Source: a virus | Strand: one strand, 5' to 3' | DNA length: 30,625 nucleotides | IMG/VR virus record: IMGVR_UViG_3300030090_003403 | Coordinates: 1-30,625 of that record | Shown: positions 21,004-30,031 of the stretch, one piece after another | Layout: every line of letters starts with the position of its first letter | Numbering within the stretch: position 1 is the stretch's first letter | Made by a program: the position numbers and the translations under genes | Notes under the pieces: model-generated | What the model was told of the DNA's origin: nothing | The model's input: only the letters and a program-made list of their open reading frames with translations | Database searches by the model: none

Positions 21004-24000
21004 ATGGTTACACCTGGACCACAATTTGATGATAGAAGTTTAATAAGACTTCTAAAAGCTAAAGAAGAAAAAAAACTTGCTCAAGAAGCAAAATTAATGG
21101 CAGAAGAGCAAGCTAAGCAAATAACGCCACCATCAACAGATGTTGTTGAAAGAGCTGCACAAGCTACTCAACCAGGGACAGAACCTACTCCTTTGGACAA
21201 TCCAAACTTTTTTTCAAGGTTAGGGTCAAACGCATTAAAGGCAATATCTGCACCAGGAGAAGTTGGTGCTGGATTAGCTTTTGATTTATTTAGTAAAGAT
21301 TTTTCAAAACGTAGAAGAGAGTTGCAAAATCAAACTCCAGAAAAAGGTTTGTTTGATTATTTCTCACAAGTAAGAAATACATACAAAGAAAAAGATTTGC
21401 CATTATGGGCAACTCTTGCACTTGAAATTCCACTTGATCCATTGACATATATACCTGTAGCAGGTGCTGCAAACATTGCAAGAAGAGCTATACAAGGTGG
21501 TAACGTAGCAGCTAAAGTAACCAAAGAAATTGCAGAACAGTTACCAAAGATTTCATCTACTATTGACTTTGAGAAAGCAGTCAAGGTAGCTGATGATGCA
21601 GTTATGAAATCTGGTAGTGGTAAATTTACTTCTGAAAATTATAAAGGTGGAGTCATATCTCAAACTTTTGAATTAGCTAAAGGTAGAGGGTTTAGATTAA
21701 ATAGTGCTAATGAACTTGATAGAGGACTTATGAAACACATGAACATAGGTACAAAAATAAATAGCATGGCATCTGCAAATACAGCAAAAATAAATAGTAT
21801 TAGAAGATGGAATGATGAATTTATTGATAGTAAAACAGGTTTATTACAAAATACAGGAACAGAGTTTGATGGAAGACAAATGTATGAGGCCCTTGAAGAT
21901 GTATTTGATGTAGAAAAATTTACTGGACGAAGTGATGTTGTTGACTTTGATGCAATAGCAAAAACAATTTCAAAAGATGAAAATCAAACTTGGTTAAATT
22001 TAATTGCATCTAAAGAAGGTTTAGAAACAATTAAAAAACAACTTGTAAATAAAAAAATATATAACAATGGCTATATTGGCAGAATTAAAGATGATGAAAT
22101 AAGAAGCCTTGGTCAATATCTAAAAGGGTTTCAAGAACTTGGAGAACAAGCAAATAAAGCTGGAGTAAATTTAAAACTTATAACAGGTCAGACATATTTA
22201 AGTAGAAGAGTTTTATCAAGAAATGTTGACACAGTTATAAATTCAAGAACTAGTGGTAGGTTTGGTAAGCCAACAGGTGCAGAAAAGAAAAGAAAAATAA
22301 GAAGAGAAGATTTTAAAACTGAAAATGCATACAGGGATACATTACAAGAAATAGCAAAAGCTGGAGATATAAAATATTTAACAAGTTTAACTGATATATA
22401 TACTGCATATTCTCGTGATATGTATAAAGCTATGAACGACAATACATTAAGAAAACATTTAGACGGGTTAGCATCTAAACCAAAATCAGGTGTAGCTTTT
22501 GATTTATCTCAAAATGCAGGTGAACTACAAAAAATTGTAAATGCAGCTATTAAAAAAGGAAATAAATTAACACCTGAACAGAAAAAAAAGTTAAAAAATT
22601 TAGGTTATACTAATTTAGTTGAAGCAGCTGATACTGATGGATTTGCTGGTTTATTAAAAAGAAAAAAACAACTTGAAGAATTTGATATTCGTAATGGTGC
22701 AGCAGCACGTGTCTTTGAATCAAGGCATGGTAAAGTTCCAGATAATTTATATAATTTTTTCTTTACTGGTGAAAATGGTGAAAAATTAGCTAAGAGATAT
22801 AGAGACCTTACAGGATTAGCAGATGACACAATATTTACAGGTTTAGCAAAATCTGTTGATGCTGTTGGTGGAAGTATTCGTGTTCTTAAAACTGGTTTTG
22901 ACTTTGGATTTTCTTTATTACAAGGACTACCTATGTTAGCAAGAGCATCACTAGGAGACACAGCAGCTTTTAAAACATGGGCTAAATCTGTTGAAAATGG
23001 CACAAGAGCATTATTTGGAAGAGAAGCTGTTGATCAGTTTATGCAAGAAATGCGTGATATAACTGTAAAAACAGTTGATGGAGATGATATAAGTTTACTA
23101 GATGAATTTGTTTTAAATGGTGGAGAGTTAGGAGAATATGCAACAGACTTGTATAGAGGTAAATCATCAGTAGCTAGAGGTTTTCAAAAGTTGGGTGCAG
23201 ATAAATTAGGTGAAGTTTTTAGTGGTGCGCTAACACCTTTTGAAAGAAGCTTTCAGTTTTCTTCAGACACCTTAAGATTAAAAGGCTACCAACATATGCG
23301 TAATTTATATTTTAGAAATGCTCCAGATGGTGAAAAAGGTGAAGCTCTTAAAGGTTTAATTAGTTTTCTTAATAAATCAACTGGTGCATTAAATCCTGTT
23401 GCAGCAGGTATACCAGCTAATCAACAAGCAATTGAGCGTGCTTTTGTATTTTTCTCACCAAGATACACACGTGCATCTTTTTCTTTACTAGCAGATGTAA
23501 TGAGAGGTGGTGTGCAAGGAAGAGAAGCAAGAGCTACAATGGTAGGTTTAGCTGGATTTGGCATATCTCATTACGTTGCAATAGCAAGTGCATTAGGTCA
23601 AGAAATACATTTAGATCCAAGAAATAGTAAATTTTTAACTATAGATATAAAAGGTAATAGAGTTGGTATAGGTTCTTTTTGGACAAGCTTTGCAAGAGCT
23701 GTTGTAAAATCAGTAGATTATTTTGACCCATTTGATGGTCCAAAAACAATAAGAGAAGAACAACAAGGTAACCCTATATTTCAATACATAAGATCACGAA
23801 CATCTCCAGGTACTTCACTTATTTATAATATTGCAACAGGTGCAGATTATTTAGGAAGAGAATTTAAAACATTAGGTGATTGGGGTGAGTTTGGAATATC
23901 AACAGTTTTACCATTATCTCTTGAAACAACATTAATGGAAGGTGGCGACTTATATTCAAGAGGAACAAGATTAGGAGCTGGTTTTTTTGGTTTTAGAGAA

Positions 24001-25002
24001 AGGCCAGTAAGTATTTGGGAACAAAGAACAATAATGAGAGATGATTTATCTATGCAAAAATATGGCAAGAAATATCAAGACATAAATAGATTACAACAAA
24101 ATCAACTGTTAATTGAAAACGATCAACTTAAAAATCTTGATGAAGAAGCAAAAGCAGAAGCTGCAAAAAGAGGTGATGGTTTTGATACAGAAATTACAAA
24201 TTACTATACTGAAAGAGATACGATACAACAAAAATATCAAAAACAATTAGAGGATGGTGAAGAACAAGGTTATCAGGCAGGGTTTAGACCAAGTGATTAT
24301 AGAGAAAGAGTTCTTAAACCTGCTAATAGAGAAAAATCTACTTTGTATGGATCTTTACAAGATAAATTAGGTGTAGGCGGAGAATACGAAAGAGTGCAAA
24401 CCTATTTTGATCAAATGGGTAATATGTTTAGTGATAAAATGCAAGTAGAAGATAATGCGTACCAAGACTATATTGAAACAGTTATACTTGGTGATTTTGA
24501 TGATATAAGAGGTTACAACTGGATTAAAAGAGATGAAGAAGAAAGAAAGTTTATTGAGAGGTGGGGTTCTGAATATTACGATTATGTCAAAGAAAGATTG
24601 AAGCAAAGTAAAAATGTATCTGGACTTGCTGCTGAATTTTATGAAATGAGAGAAGAATATTCTTATTTTTGGAAAGAAACTGAACAAGCTGTAATTAATA
24701 GTAGACCTGATCCAGAACTTGCAGCTAAACTAAGAGCGCAATGGTTAAGAGGGACAGATGCAGAAAGAGAAAAGTTATCTGACATACAAGAAATGGAAGA
24801 TATTAATAGTTTAATTAGTGGCGCAAAAAGAGAGCTTAGAAAGCTTGATTCAGGCTTAGATGCATTTCTATTTAGATGGGGTTACTATAGTAAACTTACC
24901 CATAAAGATAATAAAGATTTAGAAGATTTTTATAATAGTTATGATGTATTAGAAAAAGAACTTTATTATAATGGTGGGCCTGTTGACTTTACACAGGTTT
25001 AA
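21004..25002 (+). CDS. 1332-aa very large virion/ejection-type (polyvalent-like) protein
   Basis: It starts directly at the stop of the previous gene. Residues about 1-50 are a charged helix. A hydrophobic stretch lies near 636-658 (TGFDFGFSLLQGLPMLARAS). The region near 740-825 has the order PFERSFQFSS, then FLNKSTGALNP, then FFSPRYTRAS, which resembles the LPD38-type domain I associate with phage polyvalent proteins, large proteins injected with the DNA. The C-terminal 300 residues are charged and helical (EEERKFIERWGSEYYDYV). Length, helix content and place between portal and scaffold fit an internal, ejected virion protein. No peptidase or transglycosylase motif was recognised. Confidence 0.65.
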   Translation: MVTPGPQFDDRSLIRLLKAKEEKKLAQEAKLMAEEQAKQITPPSTDVVERAAQATQPGTEPTPLDNPNFFSRLGSNALKAISAPGEVGAGLAFDLFSKDFSKRRRELQNQTPEKGLFDYFSQVRNTYKEKDLPLWATLALEIPLDPLTYIPVAGAANIARRAIQGGNVAAKVTKEIAEQLPKISSTIDFEKAVKVADDAVMKSGSGKFTSENYKGGVISQTFELAKGRGFRLNSANELDRGLMKHMNIGTKINSMASANTAKINSIRRWNDEFIDSKTGLLQNTGTEFDGRQMYEALEDVFDVEKFTGRSDVVDFDAIAKTISKDENQTWLNLIASKEGLETIKKQLVNKKIYNNGYIGRIKDDEIRSLGQYLKGFQELGEQANKAGVNLKLITGQTYLSRRVLSRNVDTVINSRTSGRFGKPTGAEKKRKIRREDFKTENAYRDTLQEIAKAGDIKYLTSLTDIYTAYSRDMYKAMNDNTLRKHLDGLASKPKSGVAFDLSQNAGELQKIVNAAIKKGNKLTPEQKKKLKNLGYTNLVEAADTDGFAGLLKRKKQLEEFDIRNGAAARVFESRHGKVPDNLYNFFFTGENGEKLAKRYRDLTGLADDTIFTGLAKSVDAVGGSIRVLKTGFDFGFSLLQGLPMLARASLGDTAAFKTWAKSVENGTRALFGREAVDQFMQEMRDITVKTVDGDDISLLDEFVLNGGELGEYATDLYRGKSSVARGFQKLGADKLGEVFSGALTPFERSFQFSSDTLRLKGYQHMRNLYFRNAPDGEKGEALKGLISFLNKSTGALNPVAAGIPANQQAIERAFVFFSPRYTRASFSLLADVMRGGVQGREARATMVGLAGFGISHYVAIASALGQEIHLDPRNSKFLTIDIKGNRVGIGSFWTSFARAVVKSVDYFDPFDGPKTIREEQQGNPIFQYIRSRTSPGTSLIYNIATGADYLGREFKTLGDWGEFGISTVLPLSLETTLMEGGDLYSRGTRLGAGFFGFRERPVSIWEQRTIMRDDLSMQKYGKKYQDINRLQQNQLLIENDQLKNLDEEAKAEAAKRGDGFDTEITNYYTERDTIQQKYQKQLEDGEEQGYQAGFRPSDYRERVLKPANREKSTLYGSLQDKLGVGGEYERVQTYFDQMGNMFSDKMQVEDNAYQDYIETVILGDFDDIRGYNWIKRDEEERKFIERWGSEYYDYVKERLKQSKNVSGLAAEFYEMREEYSYFWKETEQAVINSRPDPELAAKLRAQWLRGTDAEREKLSDIQEMEDINSLISGAKRELRKLDSGLDAFLFRWGYYSKLTHKDNKDLEDFYNSYDVLEKELYYNGGPVDFTQV

Positions 25003-25012
25003 ATGTTATTTT
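24983..25012 (+). promoter_or_regulatory. Candidate internal promoter upstream of scaffold and capsid
   Basis: TTGACT (24983-24988) and TATTTT (25007-25012) are 18 bp apart at the end of the 1332-aa gene, 52 bp upstream of the scaffold start. An extra promoter here would let scaffold and capsid be made in excess over the injected proteins. The -10 is only moderately good. Confidence 0.35.
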
Positions 25013-25019
25013 AATAAAA

Positions 25020-25035
25020 GCGCATAATATTGCGC
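25020..25035 (+). other. Small GC stem-loop in the scaffold leader
   Basis: GCGCA (25020-25024) and TGCGC (25031-25035) flank the loop TAATAT in an otherwise very AT-rich 60-bp leader. It may protect the 5' end of the scaffold/capsid transcript or mark RNA processing. It is short, so it could be chance. Confidence 0.35.
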
Positions 25036-25063
25036 ATTAATATTTATAGGAGTTAAGGCAACT

Positions 25064-25864
25064 ATGGACGAACAAGAAGTTAAGGCTTCAGAACAAAAAG
25101 AAACTGTTACGGCAGAAGAACAGCAGATAGCTGAAAAAGTAAATGATGCTGCAACGACACCAGTAGAAGCTCAAGGGCAAGAACAGGAAGTCAAAGCAGA
25201 AGAATCTCTAACAACTGAAAAGATTGCAGAACTTACTGCTAAAGCTGCGGCAGATGCAAGTAAAGAAGCGTTAAATTCTTTTCAAGGTAGATTTGCTAAT
25301 TACACAGCAAGTCAGCAAAAAGAGATACAGGAGATGATCGATAAAAGGTTGGAACCTGTACTTAGGTTTACTGAAGGTGTGGAAAAGGCTCAAGTAGAAC
25401 AGCTTGACCCTGAACAACAGGTAGAATATTACAAGCAAAAACTGAATGAAAAGAATGAAGTTCCTCCAAAAGAAGAACCGAAAGCTAATAATACAGAGCT
25501 TGAAATCCTAGCGGAAACTACTAGGCAAATGATTCAAGAGGCAGGTTTGTCTGTTGCTGAAAATGATCAGCAAGTATGGCAAGGTTGGACTCAAGATATG
25601 TCTACTGCGCAGTTAATTAATCTTGCGCAAAGAAATATTAATAAGATGAAAGAGCCTAAAGAAACTCCAAAAGCGACATCGCCTGAGCCAGAACCGCAAA
25701 CTCAAGCGCCACCTAGTACGGCAGGCGCACCTAAAGCTGGTACAGCAGGCAGAGTAACAACTATATCCGATTTATCCCAAATGATGGCTTCTGGCCAAAT
25801 TGATGCTACACAGTATCGTGCGGCAAAGAGTGAAATTAAAAATAAAGGTTACGCAAACCTATAA
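25064..25864 (+). CDS. Capsid scaffolding protein, 266 aa
   Basis: ATG at 25064 follows an AGGAG site at somewhat long spacing. The protein is acidic and rich in Glu, Gln, Lys and Ala, with long coiled-coil-like helices (KAAADASKEALNSFQGRF; QKEIQEMIDKRLEPVLRF) and a Pro/Thr/Ala-rich linker near 195-225. It ends in a short basic helical segment (TQYRAAKSEIKNKGYANL), as is usual for scaffolds that grip the coat protein through a positively charged C-terminal helix. It lies directly before the major capsid gene, the standard order. The protein would guide procapsid assembly and leave before packaging. Sequence alone does not fix the family. Confidence 0.75.
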   Translation: MDEQEVKASEQKETVTAEEQQIAEKVNDAATTPVEAQGQEQEVKAEESLTTEKIAELTAKAAADASKEALNSFQGRFANYTASQQKEIQEMIDKRLEPVLRFTEGVEKAQVEQLDPEQQVEYYKQKLNEKNEVPPKEEPKANNTELEILAETTRQMIQEAGLSVAENDQQVWQGWTQDMSTAQLINLAQRNINKMKEPKETPKATSPEPEPQTQAPPSTAGAPKAGTAGRVTTISDLSQMMASGQIDATQYRAAKSEIKNKGYANL

Positions 25865-25880
25865 AAAAGGATAAAGAATT

Positions 25881-26777
25881 ATGGCAACAGGATTGACGCT
25901 TTCGTCAAGTTCTAGTCTTTCTGACCAATCAAGTATTGTGATCGCAGCAGCGATTTCAAACATTGAGCCAGCTGGTCCTACAAACCAGCTAGTATCAAGA
26001 TACGATATTCCGCAAGGAAGCAAACAGGTAAATGTACCTATTTGGGGAAGAAATGATGCTGCTGCTCTTACAGAAGGTGTAGATATTTCTACTCCACAAC
26101 AATTATCTGTAACAGTTACAAGCATTACTTCGTCTGAACATGGTATTTTAACATTCGTGTCTGACAGATTAACTAGACAAAACAACGAAGACATACTTTC
26201 ACACGTTGGTGATGTACAAGGTGGAGCTTTAGGTAGATTACTTGAAGACGATCTAATTACATTATTCGATGGATTTTCAAACTCTATCGGATCAGCGGGT
26301 GCAAACTTAACTTACAGAGATATTGCAGGTGCAGTATCTTTCTTAAAAACTGACAACAACTCATCTTTTGGTATGGCACCAGGTACGCCTAACGCAGTTA
26401 TGCACCCAGAACAAATCAGAAGATTCGTACAAGAAGTTACTGGCATACAAGCTGGTGGTTCTGGTATGGCAGCACAACCAATTCCAGAAGGTATTACTCA
26501 AGAAGTAATCCAAAACTACTTCAGAGGAAACGAAAGAGCATTTGGTGTACCGATTTTCCAATCAGGTGTACTAGGTAGAGATAGCTCTGGTGATGCTAAA
26601 GGTGCAGTATTTGTACCACAGGCATTAGCACTAGCTATGGCTCACGAAATGGAAGCTGAAGAAGAAAGAGATGCTTCATTAAGAGGTACTGAAATGGTAA
26701 TGGTTGGTGAATGGGGAGAAGCTGAAGTAGCTGATCCTTGGGGTGTAGAAATGCTTGGTGCAGCTGACGCACTATAG
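25881..26777 (+). CDS. Major capsid protein, 298 aa
   Basis: Good AAAAGG site before the ATG. The N-terminal part includes a helical start (SSLSDQSSIVIAAAISNIEP) and an extended arm (SKQVNVPIWGRNDAAALTEG). The strands and loops that follow (TSSEHGILTFVSDRLTRQNN, LGRLLEDDLITLFDGFSNSI) are typical of HK97-fold coat proteins, and similar sequences are frequent in marine phages. The end is acidic and Gly/Ala-rich. Size, position after a scaffold and before small head proteins support the call. Its codon use is more balanced than that of the long upstream genes, consistent with high expression. Confidence 0.85.
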   Translation: MATGLTLSSSSSLSDQSSIVIAAAISNIEPAGPTNQLVSRYDIPQGSKQVNVPIWGRNDAAALTEGVDISTPQQLSVTVTSITSSEHGILTFVSDRLTRQNNEDILSHVGDVQGGALGRLLEDDLITLFDGFSNSIGSAGANLTYRDIAGAVSFLKTDNNSSFGMAPGTPNAVMHPEQIRRFVQEVTGIQAGGSGMAAQPIPEGITQEVIQNYFRGNERAFGVPIFQSGVLGRDSSGDAKGAVFVPQALALAMAHEMEAEEERDASLRGTEMVMVGEWGEAEVADPWGVEMLGAADAL

Positions 26778-26785
26778 GAGATTAG

Positions 26786-27106
26786 ATGACTACTGAACAA
26801 GATTATTATGTAAAAAGAATTGAAGAAAATGACGATCACTTATACACAACTATCTTTGACTCAGTAAGCGGCGACCCTTTTCGTGTTAAAACGGATAGGG
26901 TTGGTCACTACCTAACTAAACTTAAACAAAAGTCTAAGTTAGATGGTGAGAAAATGTCCTTTACAGGTGACTGGTTTCCAGCATTTGTAAAAACAAAAGA
27001 AGAAATTATTGGTTCTCCGTCTTCCAGCAAGGTTGAAAGGGTTGCTCCTGTCAATCAGGTTAAAGCTGGGAAACGAAGAAGAGGTAGGAGAGGTAGAAAG
27101 AAATGA
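26786..27106 (+). CDS. 106-aa basic hypothetical structural protein
   Basis: ATG at 26786 with a TAGGAG site, 8 bp after the capsid stop. It starts MTTEQDYYVKRIEENDDHLY; the middle is mixed, and the C-terminus is strongly basic (KAGKRRRGRRGRKK). A basic tail on a small protein just after the capsid gene suggests contact with packaged DNA or the inner shell, for example as a head-completion or decoration protein. It overlaps the next gene by 4 nt. The family is not recognised. Confidence 0.65.
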   Translation: MTTEQDYYVKRIEENDDHLYTTIFDSVSGDPFRVKTDRVGHYLTKLKQKSKLDGEKMSFTGDWFPAFVKTKEEIIGSPSSSKVERVAPVNQVKAGKRRRGRRGRKK

Positions 27107-27492
27107 CTACTGAAATTAAAGGCAGATGGGAAACCATCATAAAAGAACTTAAGTACAAGAATGAGTGGAATGAAACTCTACAGAATTATCTGAAAGAGCA
27201 GAAATTAGACGAACTTCCTGAACCTGAGTGGTCTGAAGATCCTACTATGGCTTACATATACCTGCCTGTTAGAGACCTTAAAGGTAATCTTTCTAGGATG
27301 GACAAAACCAAAGCACGAATGTTTCCAGAAAGCATCGTTGGGTATCTTGAGAAAGGCGGACTGATGAAGCTCCCTGCAAAGGTTGTAGCATCTCAGAGAT
27401 CGCAAAAAAAAGAGCAGCTCCCCAAGATGGAAACGGAGAGTCCAATACCAGATAAACTTGAAGAAAAAATAGGAGACTTAAAAGATGAGTAA
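27103..27492 (+). CDS. 129-aa hypothetical head-region protein
   Basis: ATG at 27103 overlaps the previous stop (ATGA). The protein is charged, starting MTTEIKGRWETIIKELKYKN, with a middle segment (YIYLPVRDLKGNLSRMDKTK) and an acidic, Lys/Glu-rich end. It overlaps the next gene by 8 nt. The position suggests a head-to-tail or assembly role. No motif was recognised; a helical, coiled structure seems likely from composition. Confidence 0.6.
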   Translation: MTTEIKGRWETIIKELKYKNEWNETLQNYLKEQKLDELPEPEWSEDPTMAYIYLPVRDLKGNLSRMDKTKARMFPESIVGYLEKGGLMKLPAKVVASQRSQKKEQLPKMETESPIPDKLEEKIGDLKDE

Positions 27493-27874
27493 CACTATGG
27501 GTAACAAGTATGAATCATCCAGCGCTGAGACTCTTTCTGGAGCTAAGACTTTAGCAGTAACTGATGCTAAATATCAATTCTTAGACCCAGGAGGTTCTGG
27601 CAGAAACGTAGACTTACCTGACATGAGAACTCTTACTACAGATATTAACTCTGAAGGTACGGGTGATGCAGGTACAGACAGGTACGTTGACCAACAGACA
27701 GGTTACTTCGTCATTAGCAATACTGCTGATGCTGCTGAAGTATTAACTGTTAGAGGATGGAACGGTTCATCAACCACAGGGACAATTATGACTCCAACCC
27801 AAAATGAAACTGCAATCTGTATTTGGACAGGTGCAACTAATGGATGGATTGGTATCGCTGGCTCTGACGCATAA
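27485..27874 (+). CDS. 129-aa small structural protein
   Basis: ATG at 27485 has a TAGGAG site. The product is Gly/Thr/Ser/Asp-rich and beta-rich to the eye (SSSAETLSGAKTLAVTDAKY; TGYFVISNTADAAEVLTVRG; TAICIWTGATNGWIGIAG), with the composition of a head decoration or fibre-type protein. It lies two genes after the capsid gene and before a stem-loop, so it is probably abundant in the virion. Decoration versus head fibre cannot be decided. Confidence 0.6.
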   Translation: MSNTMGNKYESSSAETLSGAKTLAVTDAKYQFLDPGGSGRNVDLPDMRTLTTDINSEGTGDAGTDRYVDQQTGYFVISNTADAAEVLTVRGWNGSSTTGTIMTPTQNETAICIWTGATNGWIGIAGSDA

Positions 27875-27891
27875 ATTAGTTAATTTAGGAT

Positions 27892-27940
27892 AGGCTAGAG
27901 AAAAAACTAATCAACTGATTATTTAATTAGACTCTAGCCT
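27892..27940 (+). other. Intergenic stem-loop between structural genes
   Basis: AGGCTAGAG (27892-27900) and CTCTAGCCT (27932-27940) form a perfect 9-bp stem; inside it CTAAT (27907-27911) pairs with ATTAG (27926-27930). No T tract follows and the next site (GAAGGAG) begins 5-10 bases later, so it is more likely an RNA stabiliser or processing site or a leaky terminator than a full terminator. Confidence 0.5.
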
Positions 27941-27957
27941 TCCTAGAAGGAGAAAAT

Positions 27958-28260
27958 ATGGCATTAGGAAGCGAAGTAAATAAAACAGTCGCAGGTTCAG
28001 CAGTATCTTTAACAGTACCAGATGGCACTAATTACGCAGTTGCAAGCATTGAAACAGCAGCAATTAGAGTAAGGCATGATGGTACAGCACCTACAGGAAC
28101 AAATGGAGTTCTAGTAAGTAATGGTGAATTTTTAGAAATTTACGGAGAAGATACTCTTGATCAAATACAACTGATTAGAGATACAAGCACAAGTGCAGTT
28201 TTGAATATAGCTTATGGTGTTGACCATAGCGGTTTTCACGGCATAAGAATTAGTAAATAA
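27958..28260 (+). CDS. 100-aa small structural protein
   Basis: Strong AGAAGGAG site before the ATG at 27958. The protein MALGSEVNKTVAGSAVSLTV continues with a segment EIYGEDTLDQIQLIRDTST and ends HSGFHGIRISK. It is beta-rich and of even composition, typical of small head or tail-connector phage proteins of unknown name. The next gene starts at the last base of its stop codon. It follows the stem-loop, so it may be produced at a different level from the preceding genes. Confidence 0.65.
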   Translation: MALGSEVNKTVAGSAVSLTVPDGTNYAVASIETAAIRVRHDGTAPTGTNGVLVSNGEFLEIYGEDTLDQIQLIRDTSTSAVLNIAYGVDHSGFHGIRISK

Positions 28261-28721
28261 TGGGCAAGTATAACAAGTCCAATAAGAATAATATTTTTAG
28301 AGATAAGCCTGAAATATCTGTTTCTGAACATACTGTTGAAAAAAATGGTAAGAAGATGAAAATGGTTATACCTGAAGGTAAGATTGGATATGGTGATGTT
28401 GAATCACACGCACAAATTGCAGGTGACTTGGCTAATAAACATTCAAGCGACACTAAAGCAGGTCAAAGAGTTTATGAAGAAGTCAGAAAACAACGTGAAG
28501 AAGACAATGGATCTTCTGTTGAAGAGCATAAACTTAAGATGGCTTACAACAAAATGTCAGGCAGAATGCCTGTTATGCAACAGTTTAAAGTAACTGATAA
28601 TACAGGACAGCATGTTGCAACAGATTATTTATTTATGAAAACTGAACCTAGTGGTCTTACAAGACCATTAAAAATTAGAGTAGATTTAGGTACAGGTAAA
28701 ACAACGGAGATACCAGTTTAA
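28260..28721 (+). CDS. 153-aa hypothetical protein
   Basis: ATG at 28260 overlaps the previous stop (TAATG). A basic Asn/Lys-rich start (MGKYNKSNKNNIFRDKPE) precedes a mixed region and a helical central part (HAQIAGDLANKHSSDTKAGQ; REEDNGSSVEEHKLKMAYNK). The C-terminal 45 residues look like a beta-rich domain (VTDNTGQHVATDYLFMK). It sits between small head proteins and a connector-like protein. No family recognised. Confidence 0.65.
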   Translation: MGKYNKSNKNNIFRDKPEISVSEHTVEKNGKKMKMVIPEGKIGYGDVESHAQIAGDLANKHSSDTKAGQRVYEEVRKQREEDNGSSVEEHKLKMAYNKMSGRMPVMQQFKVTDNTGQHVATDYLFMKTEPSGLTRPLKIRVDLGTGKTTEIPV

Positions 28722-30031
28722 TGGCAACAACATCATTAAATACTATGCTACCTGCTTTTGGTAGAACTATTGGAGCATTCATTGGCTCTTTCACTACTAC
28801 AACTGCTATTGGTGGAACAGGATCATTAACTGTAGTAATTTCTACAGAACTTACAGACTCTGGATTTAACAATGATGATTCGTTAAATGACACTTTTATT
28901 AAAATAACAAGTGGTAATAATGATGATACTGTAAGGCGTGTAACAGACTATACAGCGAGTTCTGGCACAATGACTATATCAGGTACTGATTTAACTAATG
29001 ATAGTAGTACACAGGCTACTTTTGAGCTTTATAGATATGATCCTGATCAGTTACGTGACACATTAAATGATGCAAGACTGCAATCATTTCCAAGACTATA
29101 TCAAGAGATACTAGATAGAACTACGACTGGTGCAGTAAATGTTCCTAGATATACAAGACCATCTACAATACCACAAAATTTTGTAAGACAGATATATGAA
29201 GAAACTAGAATAGAAGTAAAAACATTTTCTAACAATTTAGTAAATACACTTAATTGTGACTTTGAAAGTTCTACAATAACTGATGATTGGTCTACAAGTA
29301 ATATTACACTTACTGCAGAATCAGACACAACAACACCAGATAACTGGGTTGTTTTTGATGGCACTCAATCAGGTAAAGGAACTGTATCAGCATCAAGTGT
29401 AGGAACTTTATTACAAACTGTACCGTCAAGCACTAACTATGTTGGTGAAGAAATTAACATGGGTATTTGGGTATACAGTAAAACAGCATCTAGAATATCT
29501 GCAGCTATACAGCTAGATAGCAACTCAGTATCTACAAGTTCCGCAACACATAGCGGTAATGGTTGGGAAAGACTTACACACTCTCTGGTAGCTGATGGTG
29601 TAAGCAATACAATTAAATGTGGTGTGCAAGTAAGTAGCGGTACTGCATTTGTATTTTATGCAGATCAACTTCTTGTAACAGCAGGATTTGGTAGTATTCC
29701 TCAAATACTTGGTGAAAGAATAACTACATGGAGAGAAGAAGGTAATGATATTGTTTTATTGCAAGGAGCAGTTGGTGACAGAAACCTACTTGTAAGAGGC
29801 ATGGGACATCTATCATCTGTATCTTCTGGTTCAGATACTATGGAAATAGATGAAAGGCAAGCTAGGTATTTATATCATGTAGCAGCAGCGTTGTGGTTTC
29901 AACAAGATATTGATCAATTAGATGTATCTGATTTAAATGCAGCACAACGAAGATATACACATTTTGCAAACCTAGTTAGAGAAAACCATGGTGCAATGGC
30001 ACCAATTACGTTATATAGAGGTGTTGTATAG
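28721..30031 (+). CDS. 436-aa head-tail connector-like protein with jelly-roll-like insert
   Basis: ATG at 28721 overlaps the preceding stop (TAATG). The N-terminal segment (about 15-115) is Thr/Ser/Gly-rich and beta-like. Residues about 115-160 (DPDQLRDTLNDARLQSFPRL) and the C-terminal part (ERQARYLYHVAAALWFQQDI; LNAAQRRYTHFANLVRENHG) are helical and recall head-tail adaptor proteins. Between them, about 175-320, is a domain with the pattern CDFESS...DDWSTSN...GTVSASSVGTLLQTV...INMGIWVYSK, which looks like a CBM4/9-type jelly roll. This combination suggests a neck protein that also binds carbohydrate or stabilises the neck. The assignment is by eye. Confidence 0.6.
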   Translation: MATTSLNTMLPAFGRTIGAFIGSFTTTTAIGGTGSLTVVISTELTDSGFNNDDSLNDTFIKITSGNNDDTVRRVTDYTASSGTMTISGTDLTNDSSTQATFELYRYDPDQLRDTLNDARLQSFPRLYQEILDRTTTGAVNVPRYTRPSTIPQNFVRQIYEETRIEVKTFSNNLVNTLNCDFESSTITDDWSTSNITLTAESDTTTPDNWVVFDGTQSGKGTVSASSVGTLLQTVPSSTNYVGEEINMGIWVYSKTASRISAAIQLDSNSVSTSSATHSGNGWERLTHSLVADGVSNTIKCGVQVSSGTAFVFYADQLLVTAGFGSIPQILGERITTWREEGNDIVLLQGAVGDRNLLVRGMGHLSSVSSGSDTMEIDERQARYLYHVAAALWFQQDIDQLDVSDLNAAQRRYTHFANLVRENHGAMAPITLYRGVV

